From NCBI RefSeq assembly GCF_018070075.1, contig NZ_JAGPXE010000008.1:248001-312000 (forward strand): a DNA stretch of 64,000 nt, in the 5' to 3' direction. Below are positions 19,107-28,072 of the stretch, in pieces. Source of the stretch: Saccharopolyspora endophytica (GTDB taxonomy: Bacteria; Actinomycetota; Actinomycetes; Mycobacteriales; Pseudonocardiaceae). Position numbers and translations under genes: made by a program. A model generated the notes under the pieces. That model did not search any database. It worked only from the letters and a program-made list of their open reading frames with translations, and had not been told where the DNA came from. Numbering within the stretch: position 1 is the stretch's first letter; every line of letters begins with the position of its first letter.

Positions 19107-19691
19107 GTGCCGAATGTCCGTCACCGCCTACCGCGGGTGCTCGCGCTGTGCGTCCTGATCGGCGGATCGGCGCTGAGCGGCTGCTCGAACGCCGTGGTGG
19201 GCAGCCCCATCCCCGCGGCGGGGTTCCAGGAGCATCCCGAGACGCCGCAGACGCGCTCGGCGATCGCGCAGCCACCCCGCATCCCGGCCCCGCGCGGCGA
19301 GGTCGACCCGTGCACCCTGCTCTCCCCCGACGACCTGGTCCCGGTCGGCGGCGTGGCGGGACCCCCGCACCCGGGCAACCCGGTGCCGGGCGCGTGCGCG
19401 CACCTGCTCGGCGGCCACCCGGACAACACGGCCGCCGCCGGCTTCCACGAGCCGTTCACGTCGATCGCCCAGCGCCAACCACGCGGCGTCGAAGTGGACG
19501 TGCGGGGTTACTCCAGCTGGCTGTACTGCGAACCGGTGACGGGCTACCAGACGTGCACGGCCGCGACGGCGATCCGATCGGACAGATCACTGCTGACGAT
19601 GCTGTCGCTCAAGGACGCCTCAGCAGCGGACACCGCCGACCGGCTCTTCGGCCTGACCACCGCGGCGCTGGGAAAACTACCCCCGGCATGA
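19107..19691 (+). CDS. DUF3558-type secreted lipoprotein
   Basis: A 194-residue lipoprotein. From the GTG at 19107 the product has a basic n-region (RHRLPR), a hydrophobic stretch and a lipobox LSGC at about residues 25-28, so it should be lipidated on the outer face of the membrane. The mature part contains the DUF3558 pattern (VDPCTLLSPDDL, then spaced cysteines in GACAHL and LYCEPV/YQTCTAA) suggesting disulfides. A TACGGT sequence 7 bp upstream could be a -10 box giving a leaderless mRNA. Function of the family is unknown. Upstream in-frame codons back to 19035 would bury the signal peptide and are rejected. Confidence 0.85.
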   Translation: MPNVRHRLPRVLALCVLIGGSALSGCSNAVVGSPIPAAGFQEHPETPQTRSAIAQPPRIPAPRGEVDPCTLLSPDDLVPVGGVAGPPHPGNPVPGACAHLLGGHPDNTAAAGFHEPFTSIAQRQPRGVEVDVRGYSSWLYCEPVTGYQTCTAATAIRSDRSLLTMLSLKDASAADTADRLFGLTTAALGKLPPA

Positions 19692-19823
19692 CCCGCTTGC
19701 CGGTTGTCGAAAAGCTTGCCGTTAGGTACCGGCTCGGCAACGTTGCCGCGTAGATCCCACAAGCGATGCGGCCGACCGCTACCCTGCTTGCTGCACAACG
19801 TCGGGCATACCGCCCACCAAACG

Positions 19824-19897
19824 GCCCCCATAGCTCAGCCGGATAGAGCAAAGGACTTCTAATCCTTAGGTCGCAGGTTCGAGTCCTGCTGGGGGCG
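19824..19897 (+). tRNA. tRNA-Arg, anticodon TCT
   Basis: A full cloverleaf is visible: acceptor GCCCCCA (19824-19830) with TGGGGGC (19890-19896), D arm GCTC...GAGC, anticodon stem AAGGA/TCCTT around loop CTTCTAA giving anticodon TCT, T arm GCAGG-TTCGAGT-CCTGC, discriminator G. The CCA end is not encoded. It reads AGA, a rare arginine codon in such GC-rich genomes. Confidence 0.97.
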
Positions 19898-19914
19898 CAA
19901 ACCCCCTGGTGAGC

Positions 19915-19953
19915 AAGCGGGGGTTGATCCTGATGAAGATCAACCCCCCGCTT
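19915..19953. terminator. Shared terminator of tRNA-Arg and the convergent small gene
   Basis: AAGCGGGGGTTGATC (19915-19929) pairs with GATCAACCCCCCGCTT (19938-19953) with one bulged C and an 8-nt loop. It lies 17 bp after the tRNA and 11 bp beyond the stop of the gene at 19965, serving both strands. Confidence 0.85.
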
Positions 19954-19964
19954 CGGGCTCCCGG

Positions 19965-20171
19965 CTATTCGGCCAGCTTCGCGATCGACTGGGCCCACAG
20001 GAAGTACTTGTTCGTGCCGAGGTCGCGCACGGTCTTGATGCCGAAGGCCGAGTTGAGGTGCTCGGCATCGGAGTCGCTGACGCCTTGCAGCGCGGCCACC
20101 GGCGCATCGGCCAGGTCAGCCACGCTCTTGCCCTCGTAAGCCTTGTCCAGCTTGCTAGCGAGATCACCCAT
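19965..20171 (-). CDS. Small conserved protein with helix-hairpin-helix-like core
   Basis: A 68-residue acidic protein. Residues about 20-55 (VADLADAPVAALQGVSD, then AEHLNSAFGIKTVRDLG) look like a helix-hairpin-helix of the kind seen in DUF4332-like proteins, ending in NKYFLWAQSIAKLAE. The start is ATG 20171 with a good GGAGG 9 bp before it; the open frame reaching 20300 has no support. Role unknown; a nucleic-acid or protein contact module is a guess. The gene is monocistronic with a shared terminator. Confidence 0.75.
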   Translation of the reverse strand: MGDLASKLDKAYEGKSVADLADAPVAALQGVSDSDAEHLNSAFGIKTVRDLGTNKYFLWAQSIAKLAE

Positions 20172-20337
20172 GAGAGAAAGCCTCCACAATCTCGATCCAG
20201 CGGTGCCCCTACGAGCGTAAGAGCAGCCGAGATCGGGGCAAGCTGAGCGAGCGTCGGCAGTGGACGGTCCTGGTCCGAATTGACCCGACACATGAGACAT
20301 CGATCATGGAGTTTCGGGGCACGACCGCCCGCTGGGC

Positions 20338-21315
20338 TCAGGGCACGAGCGCGGCGAACCTCCAGTCGAGGACGTTCCGCTGTTCCGGGCCGTCGGCGGT
20401 CACCTGACTGCGGAGGTGCGCCACAACGCCGTGGCCGGACCCGTCCAGTCGCTCGACGGTGATCGTGCTGCGCAGCGTGTCACCTTCGAACACCGGGCCC
20501 AGGTGCTCGCAGCTGCGCCAGCCGGTCACGGTCGCGATGCCGGGCAGCGCCCGCGTCGCCTGGGCCAGCGCGAGGCCGATGGTGTGGCCGCCGTACACCA
20601 GCCGACGGCCGCCGCCGGCCGCTGCGTCGTGGTGGACCTTGGCGACGTTGAGCGTGAGCCGGGCCAGCTCGGGCGCGCTGGAGACGACGTCACCGCCCCC
20701 GACCTCGATCACCTGGCCCTCGGTCAGCTCCGCGGAACCCGGACCGCGTCCGCGCAGCGGATCGAGGTCCCACCCGCCGGTCACCGCCGTCAGCGACTCG
20801 TTCGATGCCGCCGCACCGACGGAGTCGAGGTCGTCCGCGTGGCCGGTCCGCGCCTCCGGGTCGCGCAACGGCAGCATGGCGCAACGCCAGAAGTCCAGCA
20901 CCGGTGCGCCGTACTGGTCGGCGGTGGTGATGCGCAGCGCGGCGAGCCCGGTGGGCCGGCGCCCCTCACGCACCCGGTTCTGGCGCAGGGCGACGACTTC
21001 CGTGCGGCTGCGCAGCGTGTCTCCGAGGTGCGGTGCGCGGCGGAACACCAACCCGCGGTAGAACAGGTTGGCCTTCACGTGGTGGGTCGCTGCGGTGGAC
21101 TGGCCGATCGCCACGTCCCAGACGAGTGCGGGTGAGGCGAGCGCGGGAGCCCCGGTCACGGAAGCCGAGAGCCCGTCGTCCAGCGGCAGCGCCAGGCGTT
21201 CTCCGATGATCGAGCGATGTGCCTGCGCCAGCCCGGAGGTGAGCGTCAGCCCGGGTGCGGAGTCGAAGACCTGTCCGACGCTCAGCTCGTCGAAGTGCGG
21301 TCCTTCGGCGATCAT
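20338..21315 (-). CDS. MaoC-family double hot-dog acyl-CoA hydratase
   Basis: A 325-residue protein with two hot-dog halves: residues 1-155 and about 180-325, the latter carrying RLVYGGHTIGLALAQATR and CEHLGPVFEGDTL. Size and order resemble mesaconyl-CoA hydratase (Mch) more than the short R-hydratases. It would add water to an enoyl-CoA; with the adjoining CitE lyase the likely product is a malyl- or citramalyl-type CoA ester. Start ATG overlaps the stop of the CitE gene by 4 bp (ATGA), so translation is coupled. It is the last gene of the long catabolic run. Confidence 0.82.
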   Translation of the reverse strand: MIAEGPHFDELSVGQVFDSAPGLTLTSGLAQAHRSIIGERLALPLDDGLSASVTGAPALASPALVWDVAIGQSTAATHHVKANLFYRGLVFRRAPHLGDTLRSRTEVVALRQNRVREGRRPTGLAALRITTADQYGAPVLDFWRCAMLPLRDPEARTGHADDLDSVGAAASNESLTAVTGGWDLDPLRGRGPGSAELTEGQVIEVGGGDVVSSAPELARLTLNVAKVHHDAAAGGGRRLVYGGHTIGLALAQATRALPGIATVTGWRSCEHLGPVFEGDTLRSTITVERLDGSGHGVVAHLRSQVTADGPEQRNVLDWRFAALVP

Positions 21316-22196
21316 GCCGCGCCCGCCTTGGCCAGGGTGCGGCGAGCGGCGACGGCGACGGCCTCATCGATCATCTGCCCGTCCAGTTCCACGGCGCCGC
21401 TCGCGTCGCGGTGCGCGGTCGCGAGGGCGTCGAGCACTGCGCGAGCGTTCTGGATCTCTTCATCGCCCGGGGTGAACGCGGTGATCACCGGCGAGACCTG
21501 CCGAGGGTGGATGACCCACTTGCCGTCGAAGCCGAGGCTCGCTGCGCACTCGACCTCCGCGGCGAAGTCCTCGCCGGTCCCGACGCCGAGGTGCGGGCCG
21601 TCGACGGCGGCGATCCCGGCAGCGCGGGCGGCGGTGAGCACGGCGTGCTGCGAGGGCAACCAGGCGCCCGGAACCGGGGTGCCGCTGCGGCCCAGCGACG
21701 CGGCGAGGTCCGCGTAGCCGAGGATCACCGCGCGCAACCGGTCCGAGCCCGCCGCGATCTCGGTGACGTTGGTCAACCCGGTCGCGGTCTCGATCAACGC
21801 CTGCAGCCCGAGCGGTTCGGACCGCCCCGCCGCCGCTTCGACGCCGGCCAGCAACCGGTCGGCGAAGGCGAGGTCGCCGACCGTCTCGACCTTGGGCAGG
21901 ACGAGGGAGAACGGCAACCCGCGGACCCGCACGCACGCCTCGACATCGGCGTGGCACCAAGGCGAACCGGCCGGGTTGATCCGAACGGCGAGCGCGACTC
22001 CGGGATCCTCGGCGGTGGACAGCCACTCCACCACCTGCTCCCTCGCCGCTGCTTTGCGGTGCGGTGGAACGGAATCCTCCAGGTCCACCACCACCTCGTC
22101 CGCACCCGCGCGCACGGCCTTGCCGATCATCTCGGGATCGGTGCCCGGCACGGAGAGGCAGCAGCGCTGCGGCCGGAAGCCGGTCGTGTCGTCCAT
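21312..22196 (-). CDS. HpcH/HpaI-CitE family CoA-ester lyase
   Basis: A 294-residue TIM-barrel lyase of the CitE group, which cleave malyl-CoA, citramalyl-CoA or similar esters to an acyl-CoA and an oxoacid. N-terminus CLSVPGTDPEMIGKA and the metal-site segment DEVVVDLEDSVPPHRK are diagnostic; the C-terminal part includes GFDGKWVIHPRQV, typical for this family. ATG 22196 has GGAGGAG 7 bp upstream; the frame begins 8 codons earlier. Coupled to the MaoC gene. The exact CoA ester cannot be read from sequence. Confidence 0.87.
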   Translation of the reverse strand: MDDTTGFRPQRCCLSVPGTDPEMIGKAVRAGADEVVVDLEDSVPPHRKAAAREQVVEWLSTAEDPGVALAVRINPAGSPWCHADVEACVRVRGLPFSLVLPKVETVGDLAFADRLLAGVEAAAGRSEPLGLQALIETATGLTNVTEIAAGSDRLRAVILGYADLAASLGRSGTPVPGAWLPSQHAVLTAARAAGIAAVDGPHLGVGTGEDFAAEVECAASLGFDGKWVIHPRQVSPVITAFTPGDEEIQNARAVLDALATAHRDASGAVELDGQMIDEAVAVAARRTLAKAGAA

Positions 22197-22297
22197 GTCC
22201 TCACTCCTCCAGATCCGCACCCCGCCTGATCGCTGCCCGGTCCTGCCGATGGGCCGAGCGGTTCGAGACCGGCGGGTGCGCTGTGCCGGGATCGTCG

Positions 22298-23494
22298 TCA
22301 GCCGCGGGTCTTGTACTCGCGCAGCAGTCCGCGACTGATGATCGTCTTCTGGATCTCGCTGGTCCCCTCACCGATGAGCAGGAACGGCGCCTCCCTCATC
22401 AGCCGCTCGATCTCGTACTCCTTGGAGTAGCCGTAGCCGCCGTGGATGCGGAAGGCGTCCTGCGTCACCTCCGCGCAGTACTCGCTGGCGAGCAGCTTCG
22501 CCATGCCCGCCTCGACGTCGTTGCGCTCACCCGAGTCCTTCAGCCGCGCGGCGTTGACCATCATCAGGTGGGCGGCTTCGACCTTCGTCGCCATCTCGGC
22601 GAGCTTGAACGAGATCGCCTGGTGCTGCGCGATGGGCTTGCCGAAGGTCTGCCGCTGCTGGGCGTAGTCGACGGCGAGCTCGAACGCCCGAATCGCGATC
22701 CCGCACGCCCGCGCCGAGACGTTCACCCGTCCGACCTCGATGCCGTCCATCATGTGCGAGAAGCCCTTGCCCGACTCGCCACCCAGGACCTGGTCCGCGG
22801 CGACCTCGAACCCGTCGAACACGGCCTCGGTCGTGTCGACCCCCTTGTAGCCCATCTTGTCGATCTTGCCCGGGATGGTCAGCCCGGGCGCCACTTCGCC
22901 GAAGCCCTCCGGCTTCTCGACCAGGAACGTCGTCAGGTTCTGATGCGCCTTCTCCGCGCCCTCGTCGGTCTTCGCCAGCAGCGCGATCAGGTTCGACGAG
23001 CCACCGTTGGTGAGCCACATCTTCGACCCGTCGATGGTGTAGGAGTCGGCGGAGCGCTTGGCCCGTGTCTTGATCGCTGCGACGTCCGACCCCGTGTCCG
23101 GTTCCGACATCGAGAACGACCCCCGCACCTCACCGGTGGCCATCCTGGGTAGGTAGTGCTGCTTCTGCTCCGGCGTCCCGTGCCGGGAGATCATGTGCGC
23201 CACGATGAAGTGCGTGTTGATCACGCCTGAGACGCTCATCCACCCGCGAGCGATCTCCTCGACGACCAGCGCGTAGGTCAGCAGCGATTCGCCCAGTCCC
23301 CCGAACTCCTCGGGGATGGTGATCCCGAAGAGCCCCATCTCCTTCATGCCCTCGACGATCTCCGCCGGGTACGCGTCCGAGCTCTCCAACTCCTGGGCGT
23401 GCGGGATGATCTCCTTGTCCACGAAGGCCCGCACGGTGGACAGGATCTCCGTCTGCACGTCCGTCAGTCCGTGCGTTTGAGCCAGCTTGGCCAT
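22298..23494 (-). CDS. Acyl-CoA dehydrogenase
   Basis: A 398-residue flavoenzyme forming a 2,3-enoyl-CoA. Typical features are the FAD/acyl binding segment SFSMSEPDTGSDVAAI, the RQTFGKPIAQHQAI motif, IHGGYGYSKEY, and the catalytic base Glu376 in GEGTSEIQ. The start is ATG 23494 with AGGAGGAAG upstream; the open frame continuing to 24178 overlaps the transporter gene and is rejected. Position between an MHS transporter and CitE/MaoC suggests it oxidises the CoA ester made by the nearby type III CoA-transferase. A methylsuccinyl-CoA or similar substrate is an inference. Confidence 0.92.
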   Translation of the reverse strand: MAKLAQTHGLTDVQTEILSTVRAFVDKEIIPHAQELESSDAYPAEIVEGMKEMGLFGITIPEEFGGLGESLLTYALVVEEIARGWMSVSGVINTHFIVAHMISRHGTPEQKQHYLPRMATGEVRGSFSMSEPDTGSDVAAIKTRAKRSADSYTIDGSKMWLTNGGSSNLIALLAKTDEGAEKAHQNLTTFLVEKPEGFGEVAPGLTIPGKIDKMGYKGVDTTEAVFDGFEVAADQVLGGESGKGFSHMMDGIEVGRVNVSARACGIAIRAFELAVDYAQQRQTFGKPIAQHQAISFKLAEMATKVEAAHLMMVNAARLKDSGERNDVEAGMAKLLASEYCAEVTQDAFRIHGGYGYSKEYEIERLMREAPFLLIGEGTSEIQKTIISRGLLREYKTRG

Positions 23495-23541
23495 TCTTCC
23501 TCCTGGCGAAGTTCGGCGGTTCTCATTCGTCAAGCGGTCGA

Positions 23542-24924
23542 CTACCGCGCGGGCGAAGCGGTGTCGCCTTCGATCGGCCCTGCCGTCCGGGGTCGCGAAC
23601 CCGCCAGCCCGCGCCGTGCCGTCTCCGGCGCGCACCAACCACCGATCAGCGTGATGAGGCCGAGGCCGATCACGTACAGCGCGACCGGCCACGGTGCGCC
23701 GCCGGCTGTGGTGGAGAGCGCGACGGCGAGGAAAGGTGCGAAACCGCCGAAGACCACGGCCGCGGCCTCGCGGCTGATCGCGGCACCGCTGTAGCGGGCC
23801 ACGGTGCTGAACAGCTCGGAGAGCAGCACGCCCTGGACTCCGAAGGCGATGCCCACGCTGCCGCCCTGCGCGATCGCCATGGCGAGCACGGCGAGCCCGG
23901 GCCGGCCGGTGTCGACGAGCCAGAAGAACGGGAACGCGAACGCGATGGCGAACCCGGCCCCGGCCATCAGCACCGGACGACGGCCGAAGCGGTCGGACGC
24001 CAATCCCGCCAGCGGTGCGGTGATCATCACCGTGAAGCCGGCGATCACCAGCCCCAGCGTCCCGATTCCGGGTGAGTAGCCCTTCTCGTCCAAGTACGAC
24101 AGCGCGAACACCTGGTACAGGTGGCTCAGCGCGAGCGGCGCGGCGACCAGCGCGGCGACCAGGACCATGCTGCGCCACTGCGTGCGCAGCACCGTTCGCA
24201 ACGGCCCCGGCGCGGGGTCGTCGTCAGCGGCGATCTCGCGCTCGAACTCCGGGGTCTCGTCCAGTCGGGTGCGGATCCACAAACCCATCGCGACCAGCAC
24301 CAGGCTGGCCAGGAACGGGAGGCGCCACCCCCACGACGCGAACTGCTCATCCGTGGTCAGCGCGGTGACGAGCAGGACCGCGGCCGAGGACAGGACCATG
24401 CCGAGGTACACGCCCGCCGCCGACAGGGAACCGTAGAGGCCCCGCCGGTTCGGCGGCGCGTACTCCACGGCGAAGACCGACGCACCGCTGTACTCGGCAC
24501 CCGACCCCATGCCCTGCAACAACCTCGTGACGACGAGCAGGGCCGGTGCCCCGACGCCGATCGTGGCGTGCGACGGGATGAGGGCCATCGCCGTGGTCGC
24601 CAGACCCATCACCAGAACGGTGGCGACGAGGGCCGGACGGCGTCCGTGCTTGTCCCCGATGCGACCGAAGACGACCGCGCCGACGGGACGTGCCACGAAC
24701 CCGGCGCCGAACGTCGCCAGCGACAGCAGGACCGCGACGGTCGGGTCCTGCGAGGGGAAGAACACCTCGCCGAACACCAGCGCTGCCGCCGCGCCGAAGA
24801 GGAAGTAGTCGTACCACTCCAGGGCGGACCCCAGCAGTGCGGCGCCGGCGACGCGGCGGAGCACCGCCCGGTCCGGGGCGTCGGACGCGGCCGGAGCGGA
24901 TCGCGTTCTCGGTTCGTCGGGCAT
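23542..24924 (-). CDS. MHS-family (MFS) organic acid:proton symporter
   Basis: A 460-residue transporter with about 12 membrane segments. The N-terminal signature SALEWYDYFLFGAAAALVF and the loop GRIGDKHGRRPAL place it in the metabolite:H+ symporter family, whose members import citrate, 2-oxoglutarate, benzoates or similar acids. The cytoplasmic loop between helices 6 and 7 is charged and the C-terminus is short. It sits 47 bp before the acyl-CoA dehydrogenase gene in the distal module and probably imports that module's substrate. A paralogue lies at 49.7 kb. Confidence 0.9.
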   Translation of the reverse strand: MPDEPRTRSAPAASDAPDRAVLRRVAGAALLGSALEWYDYFLFGAAAALVFGEVFFPSQDPTVAVLLSLATFGAGFVARPVGAVVFGRIGDKHGRRPALVATVLVMGLATTAMALIPSHATIGVGAPALLVVTRLLQGMGSGAEYSGASVFAVEYAPPNRRGLYGSLSAAGVYLGMVLSSAAVLLVTALTTDEQFASWGWRLPFLASLVLVAMGLWIRTRLDETPEFEREIAADDDPAPGPLRTVLRTQWRSMVLVAALVAAPLALSHLYQVFALSYLDEKGYSPGIGTLGLVIAGFTVMITAPLAGLASDRFGRRPVLMAGAGFAIAFAFPFFWLVDTGRPGLAVLAMAIAQGGSVGIAFGVQGVLLSELFSTVARYSGAAISREAAAVVFGGFAPFLAVALSTTAGGAPWPVALYVIGLGLITLIGGWCAPETARRGLAGSRPRTAGPIEGDTASPAR

Positions 24925-24985
24925 CGAGCTGCTCCTCGTTCAGCGGGAGCCGAGCGGAGCTCCCGGAAGTCCGTCCTCAGTGGAT

Positions 24986-26212
24986 TCACCGCTGCGGGTC
25001 GCGGCGTTCGCCGATCACCTGCTGGTCGTGCAGCTCGCCGATCTCGGAGTCGCTGAGCCCGAGGACCTCGGCGAGCACTCGGTCGGTGTCGGCGCCGAGC
25101 ATCGGTGCCGACCCGGGTTCGCCGCGTTCGCCGTTCCAGCGCAGCGGGGACCGCGCGGTGATCCCCGTGGGACCGCCGGGAAGCGGCAGGTCGGCGAGCA
25201 GCGGATGCTCGCCACCGCGGTGCGCGGTGACCACGTCGGTCATGCCCTGGTAGCGACCCCACAGCGCCCTCGCCCGGTTGAGCTCGTCGGCGACCACCTC
25301 GGAATCCCGCTCCAGGAACCACGGTTTGAGCACGGCGGCGATGGTCTCGCGCAGCCGGTAGCGCTCGGTCTCGTCGGCCAGGTCCGTGTCGAACGCCTTC
25401 TCCAGCGCGGCGAACACCGATTCGGTCCCGGTGACGCTGACCAGCGCCTTCCACTGCGCCGGGGTGAGCGCGACGACCATCACCCGCTTCCCGTCGGCGC
25501 AGGCGAAGTCCACTCCGAAGCTGCCGTAGAGGTGGTTGCCGTGCCGGGTCCGGTCTCTCCCGCTCTCCGCGGCTTCGGACAGCCATCCCAGGTTCGCCAC
25601 CCCGGCCAGCGCCACGTCGGAGAGCGCGATCTCGCTGTAGACGCCCTCACCCGTGCGTTGACGCTGGTGCAACGCGGCGAGCACGGCCGTCGACACGCTC
25701 AACCCGGTGAGCAGGTCCCAGGCCGGCAGCACGTGGTTGACCGGGGCGGCCCCCTCTTCCCCACCGGTGATCGCAGGGATGCCGACCTCCGCGTTCACCG
25801 TGTAGTCGACGGCGGGGCGGCCGTCGGGGTAGCCCTGCACCCTGACGTGGATCAGGTCGGGCCGGCGGGCGGTGAGGACGTCGTTGGCCATCCACCGCCT
25901 GCCGACGACGTTGTCGACCAGCACACCGCGGTCCTCACCCGGCGCCGTCGCGAGCGCCAGGACCAGTTCGCGCCCGCGCTCGCTGCGCATGTCGACGGTG
26001 ATCGACTGCTTGCCCTTGTTCAACGAGGCCCAGTAGTAGGAGTCGCCGGTGCCGCCGTGCGCGGCAGGCCAGCGCGCGTGGTCCGGGCCGCCGCCGATCG
26101 GGTCGATCCGGATCACCGAGGCGCCGAGCTGCGCCAACGTCATCCCCGCGGTGGGGCCGGCGACGAAGCTGGCGCACTCGACCACCCGCAGGCCTTCCAA
26201 CGGCCCGCCCAT
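24986..26212 (-). CDS. Type III (CaiB/BaiF) CoA-transferase
   Basis: A 408-residue family III transferase that moves CoA between carboxylic acids. N-terminus LEGLRVVECASFVAGPTAGM with LGASVIRID is characteristic, and the catalytic aspartate region falls in the segment after YYWASLNKGKQSITVDM. The start ATG 26212 overlaps the thiolase stop (TGATG), which decides the start over the longer open frame to 26413. It probably activates the acid brought in by the adjacent MHS carrier using succinyl-CoA or another donor. Confidence 0.9.
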   Translation of the reverse strand: MGGPLEGLRVVECASFVAGPTAGMTLAQLGASVIRIDPIGGGPDHARWPAAHGGTGDSYYWASLNKGKQSITVDMRSERGRELVLALATAPGEDRGVLVDNVVGRRWMANDVLTARRPDLIHVRVQGYPDGRPAVDYTVNAEVGIPAITGGEEGAAPVNHVLPAWDLLTGLSVSTAVLAALHQRQRTGEGVYSEIALSDVALAGVANLGWLSEAAESGRDRTRHGNHLYGSFGVDFACADGKRVMVVALTPAQWKALVSVTGTESVFAALEKAFDTDLADETERYRLRETIAAVLKPWFLERDSEVVADELNRARALWGRYQGMTDVVTAHRGGEHPLLADLPLPGGPTGITARSPLRWNGERGEPGSAPMLGADTDRVLAEVLGLSDSEIGELHDQQVIGERRDPQR

Positions 26213-27423
26213 CACACCCGCTCCACGATCGCGGCGAGTCCCTGTCCGCCGCCGATGCACATCGTCTCCAGGCCGTACCGGGCGTCGCGCCGGTGCATTT
26301 CCCTGGCGAGCGTGGCCAGGATGCGGCCGCCCGTGGCACCGACCGGGTGGCCGAGGGAGATCCCGGAACCGCTGACGTTGAGGCGGTCGAAGTCTGCTTC
26401 GGCGAACTTCCACTCGCGGGTGCAGGCGAGCACCTGAGCGGCGAACGCCTCGTTGAGCTCGATCAGGTCGATGTCGGACAGCGTCAGCTCCGCAGCCGCG
26501 AGCGCCTTCTCCGTCGCGGGAACCGGCCCGATGCCCATCGTCGCGGGCGCCACCCCGCCCAGACCCCAGGACACGAGCCGCACCAGGGGGCGCAGGCCCA
26601 GTTCGGCGGCCTTCTCCGGGCTGGTGACCACGCAGATCGCGGCGCCGTCGTTCTGCCCGGAGGCGTTGCCCGCGGTCACCGTCGCCTCGCTGTCGCTGCG
26701 TCCCAGCATCGGCCGCAGCCCCGCCAACTTCTCCGCGGTCGAGTCGGGGCGGATGTGCTCGTCGGCGTCGACGACGAAGTCGCCCTTGCGCCCCGGGACC
26801 ACGACGGGCACGAGCTCGTCGTCGAAGCGGCCCTCGGCCTGCGCAGCGGCGGCCCGCTGGTGCGAGCGCGCCGAGAACTCGTCCTGCTCGGCGCGCGGGA
26901 TCGCGTACTCCCGGCGCAGGTTCTCCGCGGTCTCGATCATGCCGCCCGGCACGGGGTGGTTCTCCCCGCCCGCCGTCACCCGGCCTCGGGCCAGCGCATC
27001 GTGCAGCATCACGCCGGGCCCGCCCTTCACGCCCCAGCGCATCCCGGTCGAGTAGAACGGCGCGTGGGACATCGATTCCGCGCCACCGGCCAGCACGACC
27101 TCGGCCACACCGGACTGCACCTGCATCGCGGCGTACAGCACGGCTTGCAGACCGGAGCCGCAGCGCCGGTCGATCTGCATCCCCGTCACGCTGACCGGCA
27201 GTCCTGCGTCCAGCGCGGCGACCCGGCCGATCGCCGGGGCGTCCATCGTCGGGTAGCAGTTGCCCAGCAGCACGTCGTCGACGGCGGCGGGATCCAGTCC
27301 GGTCCGTTCGACGACCGCGCGGATCACCGCGGTGGCGAGGGTGTGCGCGGGAACGTCGCGCAACCCACCCCCGAACGCGCCGACCGGGGTGCGCAGTGGT
27401 TCGCAGATGACGGCGTCACGCAC
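26212..27423 (-). CDS. pcaF: Thiolase, probable 3-oxoadipyl-CoA thiolase
   Basis: A 403-residue thiolase with nucleophile Cys88 in RRCGSGLQ, the [10 protein letters not shown] histidine motif, and the second cysteine Cys389 in CIGGGQG. Immediately downstream of the 3-oxoadipate CoA-transferase genes, it should cleave 3-oxoadipyl-CoA to succinyl-CoA and acetyl-CoA, the last step of the beta-ketoadipate route. It overlaps pcaJ by 8 bp and the CoA-transferase gene by one base pair of TGATG. The pcaF name rests on context; sequence alone would also allow a general acetyl-CoA acyltransferase. Confidence 0.88.
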   Translation of the reverse strand: MRDAVICEPLRTPVGAFGGGLRDVPAHTLATAVIRAVVERTGLDPAAVDDVLLGNCYPTMDAPAIGRVAALDAGLPVSVTGMQIDRRCGSGLQAVLYAAMQVQSGVAEVVLAGGAESMSHAPFYSTGMRWGVKGGPGVMLHDALARGRVTAGGENHPVPGGMIETAENLRREYAIPRAEQDEFSARSHQRAAAAQAEGRFDDELVPVVVPGRKGDFVVDADEHIRPDSTAEKLAGLRPMLGRSDSEATVTAGNASGQNDGAAICVVTSPEKAAELGLRPLVRLVSWGLGGVAPATMGIGPVPATEKALAAAELTLSDIDLIELNEAFAAQVLACTREWKFAEADFDRLNVSGSGISLGHPVGATGGRILATLAREMHRRDARYGLETMCIGGGQGLAAIVERV

Positions 27424-28072
27424 GCTCGGCCTCCTCTTCCTCGCGCCCGCGCAACGGGGCGGCGGTCTTGTCGCGGACCTCGTCCGCGCTGACGCCCGGA
27501 GCGGTCTCGACCAGTTCGAGCCCGTTCGCGGTGACGTCGATGACGGCGAGATCGGTGACGATGCGGGTGACGCAGCCCAGCCCGGTGATCGGCAGGTCGC
27601 ACTTCTCGACGATCTTCGGTGAACCGTCCTTGGCGACGTGATCCATCATCACGACGACCTTCTTCGCGCCGTGCACGAGATCCATCGCCCCGCCCATGCC
27701 CTTGATCATCTTGCCGGGGACGGCCCAGTTCGCCAGGTCGCCGTTCGCGGCCACCTGCAGCGCTCCGAGCACGGCGACGTCGAGCTTGCCCGCGCGGATC
27801 TGGCCGAAGGAGGACGAGGACTCGAAGAAGGCCGCTCCCGAGTTGACGGTGACGGTCTCCTTGCCCGCGTTGATCAGGTCGGCGTCGACCTCGTCCTCGC
27901 TCGGGTACGGGCCGACGCCGAGAATCCCGTTCTCCGCGTGCAGGATCACCGTCCGGCCCTCCGGGATGTGCCCGGGAACCAGCGTCGGCATGCCGATGCC
28001 GAGGTTGACGTAGGCGCCGTCAGGCAGGTCCTCGGCGACCTTCGCCGCCATCTCGTTCCGCGTGAGTGCCAT
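27416..28072 (-). CDS. pcaJ: 3-oxoadipate CoA-transferase, subunit B
   Basis: A 218-residue beta subunit of a family I CoA-transferase. It carries the catalytic glutamate motif ([11 protein letters not shown]) and the glycine-rich LGIGMP and [21 protein letters not shown] segments. With subunit A it transfers CoA from succinyl-CoA to 3-oxoadipate. The start ATG 28072 shares TGATG with the pcaI stop, so the two subunits are translated in step. A very acidic Glu-rich end (REEEEAERA) precedes the stop. Confidence 0.93.
   Translation of the reverse strand: MALTRNEMAAKVAEDLPDGAYVNLGIGMPTLVPGHIPEGRTVILHAENGILGVGPYPSEDEVDADLINAGKETVTVNSGAAFFESSSSFGQIRAGKLDVAVLGALQVAANGDLANWAVPGKMIKGMGGAMDLVHGAKKVVVMMDHVAKDGSPKIVEKCDLPITGLGCVTRIVTDLAVIDVTANGLELVETAPGVSADEVRDKTAAPLRGREEEEAERA

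Noticed and set aside
22298..24178. Longer form of the acyl-CoA dehydrogenase
   Set aside because: The extra 228 codons overlap the MHS transporter; the standard N-terminus begins at 23494 behind AGGAGGAAG.
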